A stretch of 64,000 nucleotides of DNA from Cryobacterium sp. PAMC25264 (GTDB lineage: Bacteria > Actinomycetota > Actinomycetes > Actinomycetales > Microbacteriaceae), in contig NZ_CP080383.1 of the NCBI RefSeq assembly GCF_019443325.1, forward strand, positions 2,294,001 to 2,358,000, written 5' to 3'. Shown here one piece after another: positions 25,967 to 34,938 of the stretch. Below the pieces are notes generated by a model. The model saw only the letters and a list, made by a program, of their open reading frames with translations. It did not search any database and was not told the DNA's origin. Each line of letters starts with the position of its first letter. Position 1 is the first letter of the stretch. A program made the position numbers and the translations under genes.

Positions 25967-26115
25967 GGATTCGGGCGTTGCGCGGGCAACGCGCCGCTAC
26001 GCGGGTGGCGCGCGAGCGGGCTCGCAGGCACCCCGTGCCGGTTTCGGGCGTTGCGCGGGCAACGCGCCGCTTCGCGGGTGGCGCGCAGACAGCGAAGCGG
26101 CGCCTGACCCGCGCA
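25967..26115. repeat. Palindromic element cluster: 47-bp direct repeat plus 62-bp element
   Basis: A 47-bp segment at 25967-26013 is repeated at 26040-26086 with only a few differences (GGATTCGGG/GGTTTCGGG, CTACG/CTTCG). The second copy continues into a full 62-bp palindromic element (26053-26114), while the first has only the left arm. The gap 25900-26275 contains nothing else I can support. Confidence 0.85.
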
Positions 26116-26275
26116 GCACATGACCGAGCTGGCGCGGCCCGGGCGGCCAGGCGGGCGAGCCGGCCGGCCGGCCGGGCACAGCACTACCGCACGAAACACC
26201 CGCCACCCGCGGGGCACCACAAGAATGCCCCGGCTGCGCGAACCGCGCGACCCGGGGCACCTCGTCGGCACATAC

Positions 26276-28447
26276 CTACTTCTTGGCCTCGAACCACACC
26301 TGGGTGAACCCGCCGGCGGCGATGAAAACCTTGCCGCTGCGGGCGTCGCCCTTGCCCTTGTGCCAGTCCGCGACCGGCTGGCCGGTGGCGTCGAACGCCT
26401 GCTGCACAAGCTGCTGCCCGCGGGGCACGTCGATGCGGCGCTGCGCGTCGGCCGTGTCGGCGCTCACGAAGAGCGTCGAGTCACCGGCGGGCCCGGTCAC
26501 GGCCACCGTGGAGATGAGCGGCTGGATGAGCAGCGCGTCGAGCTGCGCCGCGGCATCCGTCGTGCCGATCACCTGGGTGGTCTTGCCCGGCAGGGTGTTG
26601 GTCAGCGGCAGCGGCAGCAACTGGCCGGGCGCCTCGGTGACGCCCTGCTCGCCGGCGCCGCCGTTGGCGGTGGTGCCGAGCGTGACAGTGCCGGAGCCGG
26701 GCTTGCCCTTGCCCGGCTTGCCGGTACCGCTGGTCCAGGTGGTGGTCCCGGACGGGTCGACGACCTGGTTCACGATCGGATGCACCCGGCGGGCCTGGTC
26801 ATCGGCCGGAACGGTGATGCGCAGGGTGCCGCCCGCAGCGAGGTCGACGTACGCGCCGCCGGACCAGTTGGCCTCGCCGGTCCACGAGGACTCCGGCGTG
26901 ACGACGGTGCCGCCCGTGATCGAACCCGACTCAGCCTCGACCACACTCAGCCCGTGGGTGGCCACCGTGCTGGTGACACCCAGGGCCGCAGCCTTGAGGT
27001 CGGGTGCGCGTCGAGCGTGAGCATCGACAGCAGCGCGTGGATGGTCGACTCTGCGCCTGAGTTGGTGTTCACCCGGCCGTCGCGTTCGATGCCGTCGATC
27101 GCGGTGCCGGTGGTCGGGTCATAGGCGGGCAGGCCGCTGCGGTTGGCGCCGAAGTACCAGCCGGCGGTGATCGCCGCCACGTTGAGCAGCCCGGGGCATC
27201 GGCCACATCGGCGGTCGCGACCAGGCTCTGCAGCCGGGAGTCGACGCCGTAGGCGATCTGCGCCTCGCCGGGGGTCGGCGACCAGGCGTTGTCCGGTCCG
27301 CCCGCGGCGAGCAGCTGCGGGTGAACTGCGCGGTGTCCTGCACCGCGGCGGTGAGCAAGGCCGGGTCGTCGAGAACCTCGGATGCGACGGCGACAGCGGC
27401 CGGGGCCATCCCGCCCCAGGCGTGCCAGAGGCTGGGCGAATGCGTCCAGGGCATGATCGCACCGAACGGCCAATCGCCGCTGGCTCCCTCGACCGTGGAC
27501 AGCGCCGCGATGCCCGCGCTCAACTGGTCGAGCGCGGTGCGCGCGGTGTCCGCGGTGGGTCCGGTCGGGCCGGCCTGCACGTACGCGGCGAGGCCGAGCA
27601 CGGCCTCGGCCGACGCATCCGCCCCGTCGGCGATCAGCCAGCCGGGCACCTCGTCGCCGTCGGCGATGTCATAGGCGGGGTAGTCGCCGAGCGACCCGGC
27701 GTTGAGGGCGGCCAGGCTGAGGGTCATGCGGTCCTGCAGGAACGCGGCGAACGCCGGGTCTTCGTCGGCGAACGCGGCGTAGCCCTCACCGAGCGCCCAC
27801 ACCGTGCGGGCCAGCCAGTAGGACTCGGCCGAGTCGCTGGGGTCGGGCAGCTCCACCGGTTCGGCGCTGGGGTTGAGCGTGCCGTCGACCTGCTGCCAGA
27901 GCACCACGTTGCCGGCGTTGGGTCCGTCGGTGGTCTGCAGGTAGGTGAGCGAGCGCAGCGTCTGGAACGCGTGGTCGCGGCTCGAGGTGTCGCCGGTCTG
28001 CTGCCAGTGCCGCAGGTACACGACGGCCGCGCGGGCGGTGTCGTCGGCGTTGAACGCGCCCTGGCTGTAGTACCCGGTGGCCGGGTCGAGGGTGCCGCCG
28101 CCGATCGGCGTGTAGCTACCGTCGTCGTTCTTGTCGGCGTAGGTCCAGGGCGCTTCCACCACCGGGTTCTCCGCGGCCTGGTAGGTGGTGTGCCCGGCGA
28201 GCACCGGCAGCGGCACCTCGTCGAGCAGAAAGTTGAGGTGGCTGAGATTGGTGAGCGGGGCGGATGCGTCGGCCGCCGGCACCGCCGACCCGGGTGTGCT
28301 CGCGGTGCTCGTGACCGCCGACGCGGGGGCCAGCCCCAGCGCGCCGGTGCCCACCAGGGCGACCGACAGGGTGGCGGCCACGGCGAACCGGCCCGCCCGC
28401 GAGTGAGTGGATGGACAGGGACTTGATCGGACATCGTTGTACGTCAT
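26276..28447 (-). pseudogene. Secreted six-hairpin-like protein, three frame breaks
   Basis: A predicted exported protein of about 724 residues if repaired. ATG 28447 is followed by a twin-basic signal peptide (AGRFAVAATLSVALVGTGAL, GLAPASA). The N-terminal 400 residues contain helical hairpins typical of (alpha/alpha)6 barrels (FNADDTARAAVVYLRHWQQT, ESYWLARTVWALGEGYAAF, PWTHSPSLWHAWGGMAPAA), then a beta-rich C-terminal part (GGAYVDLAAGGTLRITVPA) and a closing VFIAAGGFTQVWFEAKK. The frame breaks near 27320, 27191 and 27001; each is repaired by one G or C in a short run, and the three together restore the original frame. It may be a polysaccharide-active enzyme, but I recognise no specific family or catalytic pair. 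Confidence 0.7.
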
Positions 28448-28453
28448 GCCTCA

Positions 28454-28482
28454 ACTAAACCGGTTAAGGTTCGGGGAGTCAA
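28454..28482 (-). promoter_or_regulatory. Leaderless promoter with embedded palindrome for the secreted-protein gene
   Basis: On the minus strand TTGACT (28482-28477), a 17-bp spacer and TTTAGT (28459-28454) form a good sigma-70-type promoter whose expected start falls at or next to the ATG at 28447, implying a leaderless mRNA. AACCGGTT (28458-28465), a perfect palindrome, overlaps the -10 side of the spacer and looks like a LacI/GntR-type repressor site. Confidence 0.6.
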
Positions 28483-28574
28483 GAGGAATGCTCATTCTCA
28501 GCGCCGGATCTGGCGGGGTGCAGCCGGGTCGCTGGGGTCAGCGCGCCCGGCCTCGGTCGCGGCACCTCGTGTCA

Positions 28575-28606
28575 CTGGATGAGCCCCCTATAGGTGGCTC
28601 ATCCAG
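28575..28606. terminator. Perfect 11-bp stem hairpin
   Basis: CTGGATGAGCC (28575-28585) and GGCTCATCCAG (28596-28606) are perfect reverse complements around a 10-nt loop; CCTCGT/ACGAGG add outer pairing. It is downstream of the minus-strand oxidoreductase gene (stop at 28858) and may end its transcript. The rest of the gap 28448-28857 contains short repeated words (CACCTCGT, ACGAGGTGCGGTCA) but no gene. Confidence 0.55.
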
Positions 28607-28857
28607 CCAGACGAGGCGCGGTCAGGGCGCGAAACGCTCTCCGCAATAGTTCACTGCACCTCGCACCGGCGACCGCGCCCGCTCTAGCGGTAGCGGACGC
28701 CCACACGAGGTGCGGTCACGACGCGCAGGGCCTTGCGCACCGGTCCACGGCACCTCGCTAGCGGTGAAGGCATCCGGCGTCTCTTGCGAGCCTCGCACAG
28801 CGATTCACACGCTGGCGCGCAGGTCTGGGGCATCCAGGGAGCGCCCACCGCGTGTTC

Positions 28858-29892
28858 CTACTGGGCCGCCGACACGTCGATCAGCACCTTGCCCACCACG
28901 CCGCTCTCCACCAGAGCATGCGCATCCGCCGTGTGCTCGAGGTCGGTGCGGTGCAGTGGCAGCCCGGCCGGCTCCCCCACGGCGAGCGCACCATCGGCCA
29001 GGGCCGCGTTGATGTCCTCGGCAGCCGCGCGAATCTCGTCCATTCCCACCGTGTAGAGAAGCACGAACTGGTACCGCACATTGAGACTGAAGTGCCGGCG
29101 CACATCGAGGGTCATCTGGTCGCCGCCGTTGTTGGCGTAGACGGCAATCGACCCGCGGTTGCGGATGACGTCGAGGTCGAGCTCCGCGTTCTGGGCGGGC
29201 GCCACCTCCACTATCTGGTCGACGCCGTCCGGGGCGATCGCGCGGATCTGGGCGACGATGTCCTGGTCGGTGTAGGTGAGCACGTGCTGCGCGCCGGCGG
29301 CCGTGGCGAGCGCCGCCTTCTCCGGTGAGCTCACGGTTGTGATCACGGATGCCCCGGCCCACCGGGCCAGCTGAATCGCAGCGTGCCCGACCGCGCCGGC
29401 ACCGCCGGCCACGAGCACCGTCTTGCCGGCCAGCGCCCCGGGGTGCAGCCGCCGCGGGCCGTCTTCGGCCACGGTCAGCGCGCGGTGCGCCGTGATCGCC
29501 GGCACCCCCATGCTCGCGCCCTGGTCGAAGCTCGCGTTGTCCGGCAGCGGGAAGACCCGCTCCGCGGGCAGCACCGCCAGCTCCTGGGCGGACCCGCTGC
29601 TCGCCCGCTGGTACGCGGCCAGCGCCAACCACACCCGGTCACCCACCGCCACGTGCTGCACCCCGTCGCCGACAGCGTCCACGACACCCGCACCATCCTG
29701 GTTGGGCACCACGTGGTCGAACGCCAGCTTCTCGCCCGGAGCCGAGCCTTGGCGCGACTTCCAGTCGGTGGGGTTCACCCCGCTCACCACGATGCGCACC
29801 CGCACCTCGCCGGCACCGGGTTCGGTCACCGGCCGATCCACGAGCTGAAGCACGGACGGGTCACCGGTCTGGCTGTACACAATGGTCTTCAT
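28858..29892 (-). CDS. NADPH:quinone oxidoreductase, zinc-less MDR family
   Basis: A 344-residue medium-chain dehydrogenase/reductase of the quinone reductase (QOR/zeta-crystallin) type. It begins MKTIVYSQTGDPSVLQLVD, has SGVNPTDWKSRQG and VVPNQDGAGVVDAVGDGV (the QOR-type substrate segment without structural-zinc cysteines), and the Rossmann motif VLVAGGAGAVGHAAIQLARW for NADPH. ATG 29892 is chosen because conservation begins exactly there; the in-frame extension upstream is unrelated. It is transcribed alone, divergent from the lipoprotein at 30164 with a 271-bp gap that has no obvious feature. Confidence 0.92.
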   Translation of the reverse strand: MKTIVYSQTGDPSVLQLVDRPVTEPGAGEVRVRIVVSGVNPTDWKSRQGSAPGEKLAFDHVVPNQDGAGVVDAVGDGVQHVAVGDRVWLALAAYQRASSGSAQELAVLPAERVFPLPDNASFDQGASMGVPAITAHRALTVAEDGPRRLHPGALAGKTVLVAGGAGAVGHAAIQLARWAGASVITTVSSPEKAALATAAGAQHVLTYTDQDIVAQIRAIAPDGVDQIVEVAPAQNAELDLDVIRNRGSIAVYANNGGDQMTLDVRRHFSLNVRYQFVLLYTVGMDEIRAAAEDINAALADGALAVGEPAGLPLHRTDLEHTADAHALVESGVVGKVLIDVSAAQ

Positions 29893-30163
29893 GTCAGGGG
29901 TAACGCTGGCGGGGCCGGAATGTTTCCCTGAAACATCCGCGGGCGCCGCAGCGCTTGGTCGCTCGAGTGCGCACCTCGGCGAAGGCTCGAGCGTTTCCGT
30001 GGCGAGGTACCGCCCGCGCCGCCTTATGCGGGCAAGGCACCGCCTATCGACCCTGGCACAGGGAAACGGGTGGGGCAGCGTCCTCGTCGAGCGAGTCTTC
30101 CTTTCCGGTAACGAAGTCGGTCCCACCGTCGCCACGACCAATGATTCCGGGCATGGTTGACTC

Positions 30164-30796
30164 ATGCGGCCCAGACGATCCATACCGAGTGCGAGGACTG
30201 GTATTCGGGTGCTGGTCGGGGCGGCGGTAGCGAGCTTTCTGCTCAGCGGATGCGGCGCAGGACCCGGCAGTGGCGTACTCCCGAGGGATATCGCGAAGAT
30301 CGTCGACGGCTACGACTGTCTAGCTCCGAACCTGAACTACTGGGCCTTCCCGCCCGACTCGACCATCGCCCCTGACCCGGAGCATCCGTACGCGCCGAAA
30401 GCCGGATGGAAACCGGAGGGCTTCGCCCCCACCACGGCTGTGCGGTGCGATGTGGTCGCCGACATAGACGAGCCACAAAGGTTCAGCATCACCGCCGTGA
30501 CGTTCGGAGGCGATCTCACAGAGCTTCTCGCCGCCCTTGCCGAGCCTGACGATGGCGACGACTCGACCGCCGCGTGCACAGCCGACTGGGAATTCGTGCC
30601 CCCGCTCTGGCTCGTGGACGAGGCCGGGCAGGCTATCCACGCGCGCTATCCGGTGGATGTGTGCGGCAAGACCAAGCCCGGGGTGCGCGACGCTCTCGCC
30701 GCGCTCCCGGTGCTGGACAGCACGATGATGAAACTAAAGGAAGTGCAGCCTCTCACCACGCCCGACGGCGAAACGCTCGTTCCCGCCCTCCCCTGA
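30164..30796 (+). CDS. Secreted lipoprotein of unknown function
   Basis: A 210-residue predicted lipoprotein: the basic start MRPRRSIPSARTGIR, hydrophobic VLVGAAVASFL and the lipobox LSGC place it on the outer face of the membrane. The mature part contains four cysteines that could pair (YDCLAP, VRCDVV, AACTADW, DVCGKT), two WxFxPP-like stretches (YWAFPPDS, WEFVPPLW), and ends LVPALP. I do not recognise a family. It is divergent from the quinone oxidoreductase and followed by a strong hairpin at 30904-30937. Confidence 0.72.
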   Translation: MRPRRSIPSARTGIRVLVGAAVASFLLSGCGAGPGSGVLPRDIAKIVDGYDCLAPNLNYWAFPPDSTIAPDPEHPYAPKAGWKPEGFAPTTAVRCDVVADIDEPQRFSITAVTFGGDLTELLAALAEPDDGDDSTAACTADWEFVPPLWLVDEAGQAIHARYPVDVCGKTKPGVRDALAALPVLDSTMMKLKEVQPLTTPDGETLVPALP

Positions 30797-30877
30797 GCCG
30801 GCACAGAGCTGCATTCAGCCAGGTAAGCCGAGGCCACGACCACCACAGCCACCCCTCACGCCCGCCCAGCGCGCGTA

Positions 30878-30964
30878 ACTCGTGCAATTTGCAATTGCCG
30901 CAGCCGGCGGATGCCCGTGATTCCGGGCATCCGCCGGCCATCGTTGTGCATAGTGCAGGAGCAA
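30878..30964. repeat. Inverted-repeat element (copy 2) with perfect 14-bp hairpin
   Basis: AACTCGTGCAATTT (30878-30891) matches the outer arm of the element at 12433, and GTGCAGGAGC near 30953 matches its other arm. Inside, CCGGCGGATGCCCG (30904-30917) pairs perfectly with CGGGCATCCGCCGG (30924-30937) around TGATTC. It lies between the stops of the lipoprotein and response-regulator genes, so it probably also works as a bidirectional terminator. Confidence 0.8.
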
Positions 30965-31008
30965 CGCACTCGGCGCACCCGATAGATGATCTGCGCGCTG
31001 GCCGTGAG

Positions 31009-31635
31009 CTAGCGCAGGATGCCGTGCTGGCGGGCCGTGGACACGGCGGCCGTGCGGGAGGTCACGTTCAGTTTTGAAAAGATGTGCGCGAGGTGAGATT
31101 TGACGGTTGTCTCGGTCACGAAGAGTTGGCGAGCGACCTCCGTGTTGGACCGACCAGCGGCCACGGCTTCGAGGACTTCCATTTCTCGAGCACTCAGGCT
31201 CACCTGGGGCGCGCGCATCCTGCTCAGCAGTCGTGAGGCGATCACCGGCGCCAGAGCGCTTTCACCGGCCGCGGCCGCGCGAACGGCCGCGATGAGTTCG
31301 TGCGGTGGTGCGTCCTTCAACAGGTAGCCGCTGGCTCCCGCTTCGACTGCGCCGAGAATATCGGCGTCGGAATCGTAGTTGGTCAGCACGAGAACATACG
31401 GGGGTGCCGGCAGCTCTCGAATCCGTCTGGTCGCGTCGGCACCGGTGCTGTTCGCGGTGGAGCCGAATTGCAAATCCATCAGCACAACGTCGGGGTTTTC
31501 GCGCTCCGCTGCCGTGACGGCTTCGTCGGGCGTGGCGGCCTCGGCGACGACGGTGACGCCGTCTTCAGAGCTGAAGAGCGCCCGCAGGCCCGCCCGAACG
31601 ATGGGGTGGTCGTCGGCGATCACGAGGCGGATCAT
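31009..31635 (-). CDS. NarL/LuxR-family response regulator
   Basis: A 208-residue two-component response regulator. Receiver domain: D8/D9 (VIADDHPIVRAGL), phospho-acceptor D54 (VVLMDLQFG), the conserved LTNYDSD and the lysine in GYLLKDAPP. The C-terminal GerE-type HTH is LSAREMEVLEAVAAGRSNTE followed by VARQLFVTETTVKSHLAHIF. Its ATG overlaps the TGA of the histidine kinase gene (31632-31635), so they are translationally coupled. The adjacent divergent ABC exporter is the likely target. Confidence 0.95.
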   Translation of the reverse strand: MIRLVIADDHPIVRAGLRALFSSEDGVTVVAEAATPDEAVTAAERENPDVVLMDLQFGSTANSTGADATRRIRELPAPPYVLVLTNYDSDADILGAVEAGASGYLLKDAPPHELIAAVRAAAAGESALAPVIASRLLSRMRAPQVSLSAREMEVLEAVAAGRSNTEVARQLFVTETTVKSHLAHIFSKLNVTSRTAAVSTARQHGILR

Positions 31636-32822
31636 GCGCTGTCCTTCAGGGTCAGGTCCACGGTGACGACGCTCCCGCGGCCGGGGGCCGAATCGACGGT
31701 GAGAACCCCTCCGAGTTGATCCACCCGTTCTCGGGTGGCTTGAAGCCCGAAGGAGTCGGTTCGCCTTCCGGGTTGATCGGATGAGGAGTCGCTGGGGTCG
31801 AAGCCCCGACCGTCATCGGCGATAGTGAAACGCACCTCATCGTTCTCAACGGCCAGGGTGATGGTGGCGCTTGTGGCCTGGGCGTGCTGGATGACATTCG
31901 CGATGGCGCCCTGGGCGATCCGCAGGAGCGCCGTCTGGAGGTACATCGGCAGCGTAAGCGCGTCGGAGATTCTCACGGTGACGGCCAGGCCCTGTGGCAC
32001 CCACTGGGTGTCGGCCAGTCGACGTAGAGTGCCGCCGAGCCCGGCCTCATCGAGGTTGGGCGGGGTGAGTTCGCTGATGAAGCGGCGCGTATCGGCGAGG
32101 TTGGAGGCGGCGGTTTCGCGGGCGAGGCGGATGTGTTCCACTCCGGGGCGCTCCGGGTCGGCCCGTTCCGCCGCGTGAAGCAGCATCTGGATACTGGAGA
32201 GCCCCTGTGCGACGGTGTCGTGAATCTCGCGCGCGAGGCGCGCGCGTTCGGCCAATACTCCGGATTCGTGATCGATCAAGGCAAGCCGATCGCGGGTAGC
32301 GAGCAGTTCGCTCATCAGCCGCTCCCGCTCCGCGGCTTCCCGGGCCAGTGCTTGGTAGCCCAGCCCAATCATCACCGCAACCGCCGCGCCGACGAGGGGG
32401 CCGATCACCCCGCCGACGCTCCAGCCGCCCTCCACACCCAGGGCGACGATCGCCACACCGGTGGTGATCAGAACCATGAGCGTGCCAAACCCGCGCCCGA
32501 GGATATGCAGGTAGAGGAAGAACAGCACGAAGACCAGGTAGGCGGCAAGGGAGCTCAGCGAGAGTAGAACCAGCCACTCCACGCTCACCAGTGTGAGCCA
32601 CAGAAAGCCAGGAAGCCGCCCCCGTGTGCGCGCGGCGCGCACGAACAGGCCGCCGGCTGCGTACGTAACCAGAAGAATCAGCGACACCACGACGACGGCA
32701 ACGCTGTTCGACGACGGAACCAGAAGTGCCCGCCCGACGACCAGTCCCACGAGGGTGATGAAGAGGCCGTGCAATCCCGTGCGCAGGCCCACGAAGATCG
32801 GAGTGAGCGCAGTGTGAGCCAT
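31632..32822 (-). CDS. NarL-type sensor histidine kinase
   Basis: A 396-residue membrane kinase of the HisKA_3 class. Several N-terminal hydrophobic helices (GLFITLVGLVVGRALLV, VVSLILLVTYAAGGLFV, LAAYLVFVLFFLYLHILG and others) are followed by a coiled segment. The phosphorylated histidine lies in ARLAREIHDTVAQGLSSIQM. The HATPase domain has AIANVIQHAQA (N-box), FTIADDGRGFDPSD and FGLQATRERVDQLGG. ATG 32822 gives MAHTALTP; a TTG start nine bases earlier is possible. It senses an unknown signal through the membrane part, having no large extracellular domain, as in LiaS/DesK-like sensors of envelope stress. Confidence 0.93.
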   Translation of the reverse strand: MAHTALTPIFVGLRTGLHGLFITLVGLVVGRALLVPSSNSVAVVVVSLILLVTYAAGGLFVRAARTRGRLPGFLWLTLVSVEWLVLLSLSSLAAYLVFVLFFLYLHILGRGFGTLMVLITTGVAIVALGVEGGWSVGGVIGPLVGAAVAVMIGLGYQALAREAAERERLMSELLATRDRLALIDHESGVLAERARLAREIHDTVAQGLSSIQMLLHAAERADPERPGVEHIRLARETAASNLADTRRFISELTPPNLDEAGLGGTLRRLADTQWVPQGLAVTVRISDALTLPMYLQTALLRIAQGAIANVIQHAQATSATITLAVENDEVRFTIADDGRGFDPSDSSSDQPGRRTDSFGLQATRERVDQLGGVLTVDSAPGRGSVVTVDLTLKDSA

Positions 32823-32988
32823 GGCAACCAACAGTACGCTCCGGGCATCTCGTCCTCATCGTTCGAAAGTACGACTGGGGTCTCCATCTTTTCGCCGCGA
32901 AACGCTGTGCTGGTGACGGATGACCCGAACGGCGAACGACGTGAAAGTTGATTGTGTCGCCAGTTCGGCGGCACGAAAGGAACACGCC

Positions 32989-34059
32989 ATGTTCGTCGCC
33001 CTCCGCGACCTGCGCTTCGCCCGCGGTCGATTCATCCTCATCGGCTCCGTCGTCGCCCTCATCACCGTTCTCGTCGGATTCCTCAGCGGTCTCACCGGAG
33101 GCCTCGCTGCGCAGAATATTTCGGCCGTGCTCTCCATCCCCGGCGACCGGCTGGTGTTCTCCGCGCCGTCCAGCGGCAGCACCGCCGTGAGTTTCTCCGA
33201 CTCCACGGTCACCGAAAAACAAGCCAAGGCCTGGGAAGCCACCAGCGACGTGAGCGGCGTGCAGCCGATCGGGATCAGCCAGACACGAGCCGACAACGGG
33301 GATATCCGAGTGGCGATCGCCGCCTTCGGTGTGCAGCCGGGCTTCGACAGTTCCTCTCCGACCACGAACGGTTCGCTCGGCCTCTCCACTGCCGCCGCGA
33401 CAGACCTGGGCGTCTCAACCGGTGACACCGTCACCATCGCCGGCACCGCCTATGAGGTCGAATCCATCGCCGGAGACTGGTGGTACAGCCACACTCCGGT
33501 CGTCAAAATGACCCTGCACGACTGGCAGGCCTACTCCGCAGCCACCGGAAACCCCGACGTCTATGCCACCGTGCTCGCGGTCTCGGGCAGCCCGGACTGG
33601 GAAAACGCATCCAGCGACACCGGCACCGTGGCGGAGAGCACCCTCGGTTCTCTCACCGCGCTCAGCGCCTTCAAGTCCGAGATCGGCTCGCTCCTGATGA
33701 TCGTGGCCATGCTGTTTGGTATTTCCGCCCTAGTGATCGGCGCCTTCTTCACGGTGTGGACCATGCAACGCTCGGGAGACATCGCGGTGCTGAAGGCTCT
33801 GGGCGCGAGCACCCGTTCGCTCGTGTATGACGCCCTGGGGCAGGCACTGATCGTGCTCGTGCTCGGGATCGGACTCGGCATCGGCCTGGTGGCCATCCTC
33901 GGTGCTCTGGCCGGCAACGCCCTACCGTTCATGCTCAACCCGCTCACCACACTCCTGCCGGGGGCCATCATGATCGTCCTCGGACTCGCGGGAGCCGCCT
34001 TCGCTCTTCGCTCCGTCACCTCCGCCGACCCACTCACCGCCCTCGGGAGCAACCGATGA
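32989..34059 (+). CDS. ABC exporter permease, MacB/FtsX type
   Basis: A 356-residue permease with one N-terminal helix (RFILIGSVVALITVLVGFL), a large extracellular MacB-like domain (ISAVLSIPGDRLVFSAPSSG, then TGDTVTIAGTAYEVESIAG) and three C-terminal helices of the FtsX domain (SLLMIVAMLFGISALVIGAF, GQALIVLVLGIGLGIGLVAI, LLPGAIMIVLGLAGAAFAL). QRSGDIAVLKALGAS is the cytoplasmic coupling motif of the family. ATG 32989 is chosen because GAAAGGA lies seven bases upstream. The stop overlaps the ATPase start. It is divergent from the kinase-regulator pair, which suggests regulated export or antimicrobial resistance. Confidence 0.9.
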   Translation: MFVALRDLRFARGRFILIGSVVALITVLVGFLSGLTGGLAAQNISAVLSIPGDRLVFSAPSSGSTAVSFSDSTVTEKQAKAWEATSDVSGVQPIGISQTRADNGDIRVAIAAFGVQPGFDSSSPTTNGSLGLSTAAATDLGVSTGDTVTIAGTAYEVESIAGDWWYSHTPVVKMTLHDWQAYSAATGNPDVYATVLAVSGSPDWENASSDTGTVAESTLGSLTALSAFKSEIGSLLMIVAMLFGISALVIGAFFTVWTMQRSGDIAVLKALGASTRSLVYDALGQALIVLVLGIGLGIGLVAILGALAGNALPFMLNPLTTLLPGAIMIVLGLAGAAFALRSVTSADPLTALGSNR

Positions 34060-34751
34060 TCCGCCTGAACAACATCACCCTCACCTTCGAAGACGGCGAC
34101 ACCCGCGTCACCGCCGTCGACCACGTCTCCCTCACCGCCCGCCCGGGCACGGTGACCGGCATCACCGGGCCCAGCGGTTCGGGCAAGTCCAGCCTCCTCG
34201 CCGTCGCCGCGACCCTGATCGGTCCGGACTCCGGCCAGGTACATATCGACGACGTCGACGCCACGCGGCTGAGTGCCGCGGACGCGAGCGACTTCCGCCG
34301 CGACAAGATCGGGATCGTTTTTCAGCAGCCCAACCTGATTCCCTCGCTCACCGCACTCGAACAGCTCGAAGTGATGAACGAACTCGGCGCCCGTCACGGC
34401 CGCCGTCAGCGAGCCAGAACAGCCATCCGCGCGGCCGAGTTGCTCGACGCGGTCGGCCTCACCGATCACGGCAACAAACGACCACATCAGCTCTCCGGCG
34501 GTCAACGTCAGCGCGTCAACATCGCCCGTGCCTTGATGAACAACCCCAGCGTGCTCCTCGTCGACGAACCCACCAGCGCTCTCGACCAGGAACGCGGCGC
34601 GAGCATCATCGACCTCATCCTTCACCTCACCGACCAACTCGATACCTCCACACTGCTCGTCACCCACGACCTCGTGCACCTGCCGCGGATGCATGCGGTC
34701 GTGAAGATGGTCGACGGGCGCCTGGTCGACCAGGTCCTGGCCGCCGTCTGA
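34056..34751 (+). CDS. ABC exporter ATP-binding protein, MacB/LolD type
   Basis: A 231-residue ATPase for the FtsX-type permease just upstream. Walker A GPSGSGKSS, Q-loop FQQPNLIPSLTALEQLEV, signature LSGGQRQRVNIARAL, Walker B VLLVDEPTSALD and switch histidine VTHDLVHL are all intact. The start ATG overlaps the permease TGA, so the pair is coupled. The following convergent gap (34752-34938) holds nothing I recognise. Confidence 0.95.
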   Translation: MIRLNNITLTFEDGDTRVTAVDHVSLTARPGTVTGITGPSGSGKSSLLAVAATLIGPDSGQVHIDDVDATRLSAADASDFRRDKIGIVFQQPNLIPSLTALEQLEVMNELGARHGRRQRARTAIRAAELLDAVGLTDHGNKRPHQLSGGQRQRVNIARALMNNPSVLLVDEPTSALDQERGASIIDLILHLTDQLDTSTLLVTHDLVHLPRMHAVVKMVDGRLVDQVLAAV

Positions 34752-34938
34752 CCAGCGCGCACGTTTGTGTCCGTGGCCGAGGCGCCGGGCAGGCGATCTC
34801 AGCAGAGGGCCCTCATCGAACGCCACCATGGTCGCTGCACGGCAGGTGAACCCCGATCAGGGTGAGAGCCACGCGACTCCGGGCAGCGGCAGTGCGTCGG
34901 TCAGCCCGTGTTGGGCTCCGGGTCTCGCGAGCGTCCGG

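Noticed and set aside
5935..26114. CRISPR array made of the GC-rich repeats
   Set aside because: The repeats are palindromic, intergenic, far apart and lack uniform unique spacers or cas genes.
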